A DNA stretch of 7,300 nt from an uncultured Treponema sp. (GTDB lineage Bacteria; Spirochaetota; Spirochaetia; Treponematales; Treponemataceae). Position numbers and translations under genes: made by a program. The stretch's first letter is position 1. Every line of letters begins with the position of its first letter. The stretch spans positions 1-7,300 of the forward strand of contig NZ_CALHGC010000208.1 of assembly GCF_938029485.1 (NCBI RefSeq). The letters run 5' to 3'. Below the pieces are notes generated by a model. That model had not been told where the DNA came from. It did not search any database and was given only the letters and a program-made list of their open reading frames with translations. This document shows, in pieces, positions 6,904 to 7,300 of the stretch.

Positions 6904-6976
6904 CTTTTTGAAAATATACGGCGCATCTTCTGCGTTGTCGCATCGTCAAAACTATACGTCCGTGTATAGTTTTGAC
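6904..6976 (+). repeat. Palindromic element, partial copy C
   Basis: The left arm (CTTTTTGAAAATATACGGCG, then TCTGCGTTGTCGC) starts again about 150 bp after copy B. It carries a third, different core: a perfect 13-bp stem GTCAAAACTATAC/GTATAGTTTTGAC (6945-6957, 6964-6976) with a 6-nt loop. The expected right arm (TCTCTTTGCAAAAG) is not found downstream, so the copy is truncated or joined to other palindromes. Confidence 0.65.
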
Positions 6977-6981
6977 TGCGA

Positions 6982-7300
6982 GTTTCGCGCTCACGCGAAA
7001 CATCGCTTCTGCTTAATACGCGCGGCATCCGTGCCGCTACTGAAAATGCTCAACGTAGCAGAACGGACAAGGATGTCCGTGGTTCCACAAGAAAGCTAGT
7101 TCGTAATGCGAACTAGCAGCCCAAGGGGATGCCTCAAAAGTTGGTTACTTTCGGAACATCCCCGTCGAGTTTAAAATTAAGTCTTTATACAGCAACGACT
7201 TAATTTTAAACATCGCATCTAAATCTAAGGAAGCTGTCCAAAAACTGTTACGCAATCCGCTTTGCGGATATGACAAATCATTTCCTTACAGGAAAAGCCG
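6982..7300. repeat. Dense array of dissimilar hairpins, no gene seen
   Basis: Successive inverted repeats in non-coding DNA: GTTTCGCG/CGCGAAAC (6982-7001); TTCTGCT/AGCAGAA (7007-7063) enclosing GCGGCA/TGCCGC (7022-7037); ACGGACA/TGTCCGT (7063-7080); GCTAGTTCG/CGAACTAGC (7095-7117); GGGGATG/CATCCCC with inner AAAGT/ACTTT (7125-7163); GTTTAAAATTAAGTC/GACTTAATTTTAAAC (7169-7211); ATCCGC/GCGGAT (7255-7269); TTTCCT/AGGAAA (7281-7295). A stretch near 7044 (AATGCTCAACGTA) also occurs in copy A near 6650. No convincing ORF, tRNA or rRNA is seen. Confidence 0.65.

Noticed and set aside
6728..7003. Minus-strand 91-codon open frame rich in K, R and F with a repeating CAVYxQK motif
   Set aside because: It is a translation of the tandem repeat: the 150-bp period keeps the frame, giving an apparent ~50-residue protein repeat. 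There is no RBS or family match, and the frame crosses hairpin cores.
6586..7099. Two plus-strand open frames of 68 and 113 codons across the palindromic array
   Set aside because: They run through the repeat arms and hairpin stems, share the repeat-derived SLQKLTE stretch, and lack credible start signals.
6605..7300. CRISPR array or integron attC cassettes
   Set aside because: The 150-bp period is too long and the spacers are palindromic, unlike CRISPR. No GTTRRRY/RYYYAAC pairs in attC geometry, cassette genes or integrase were found.

Overview
The window looks like a spirochaete chromosome segment, most probably Treponema. This rests on the gene repertoire (a SWIM-type SNF2 helicase, a stand-alone MetRS-C-like tRNA-binding protein, a NrdG-type activase beside a short glycyl-radical/redoxin protein), the mid-range GC of the genes and the many palindromic intergenic repeats. 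The genus is an inference from protein style, not a database match.

Left part (1-1206): two minus-strand genes form an apparent operon. A promoter at 1086-1114 drives a 116-residue EMAP-II/MetRS-C-type tRNA-binding OB-fold protein, followed 44 bp later by a 195-residue CYTH-domain protein. A 44-bp palindromic repeat sits on the CYTH stop codon. Centre (1207-4851): a divergent plus-strand gene encodes a 1214-residue SWIM zinc-finger plus SNF2/Rad54-type helicase. A tRNA with a CAU anticodon follows (4981-5054) under its own promoter. Its acceptor-stem identity pairs favour Ile2 over Met, and it ends 9 bp from the convergent end of the next gene.

Right part (5064-6592): a minus-strand class III ribonucleotide reductase accessory operon. 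The promoter carries two sites resembling NrdR boxes, exactly 42 bp apart. The first gene encodes only the glycyl-radical segment of NrdD fused to a glutaredoxin-like CPNC domain. The second gene is the radical-SAM activase NrdG. No catalytic NrdD body is present in the window. The likely reading is that NrdG puts the radical on a detached glycyl-radical domain and the fused redoxin supplies electrons, in partnership with a NrdD body encoded elsewhere. This is inference.

Far right (6605-7300): non-coding DNA packed with palindromes. Two full and one partial copy of a ~122-bp element lie in tandem at a 150-bp period. They share conserved inverted arms, but each has a different palindromic core. 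A run of further unrelated hairpins continues to the window end. The solo 44-bp element at 56-99 belongs to the same arm family.
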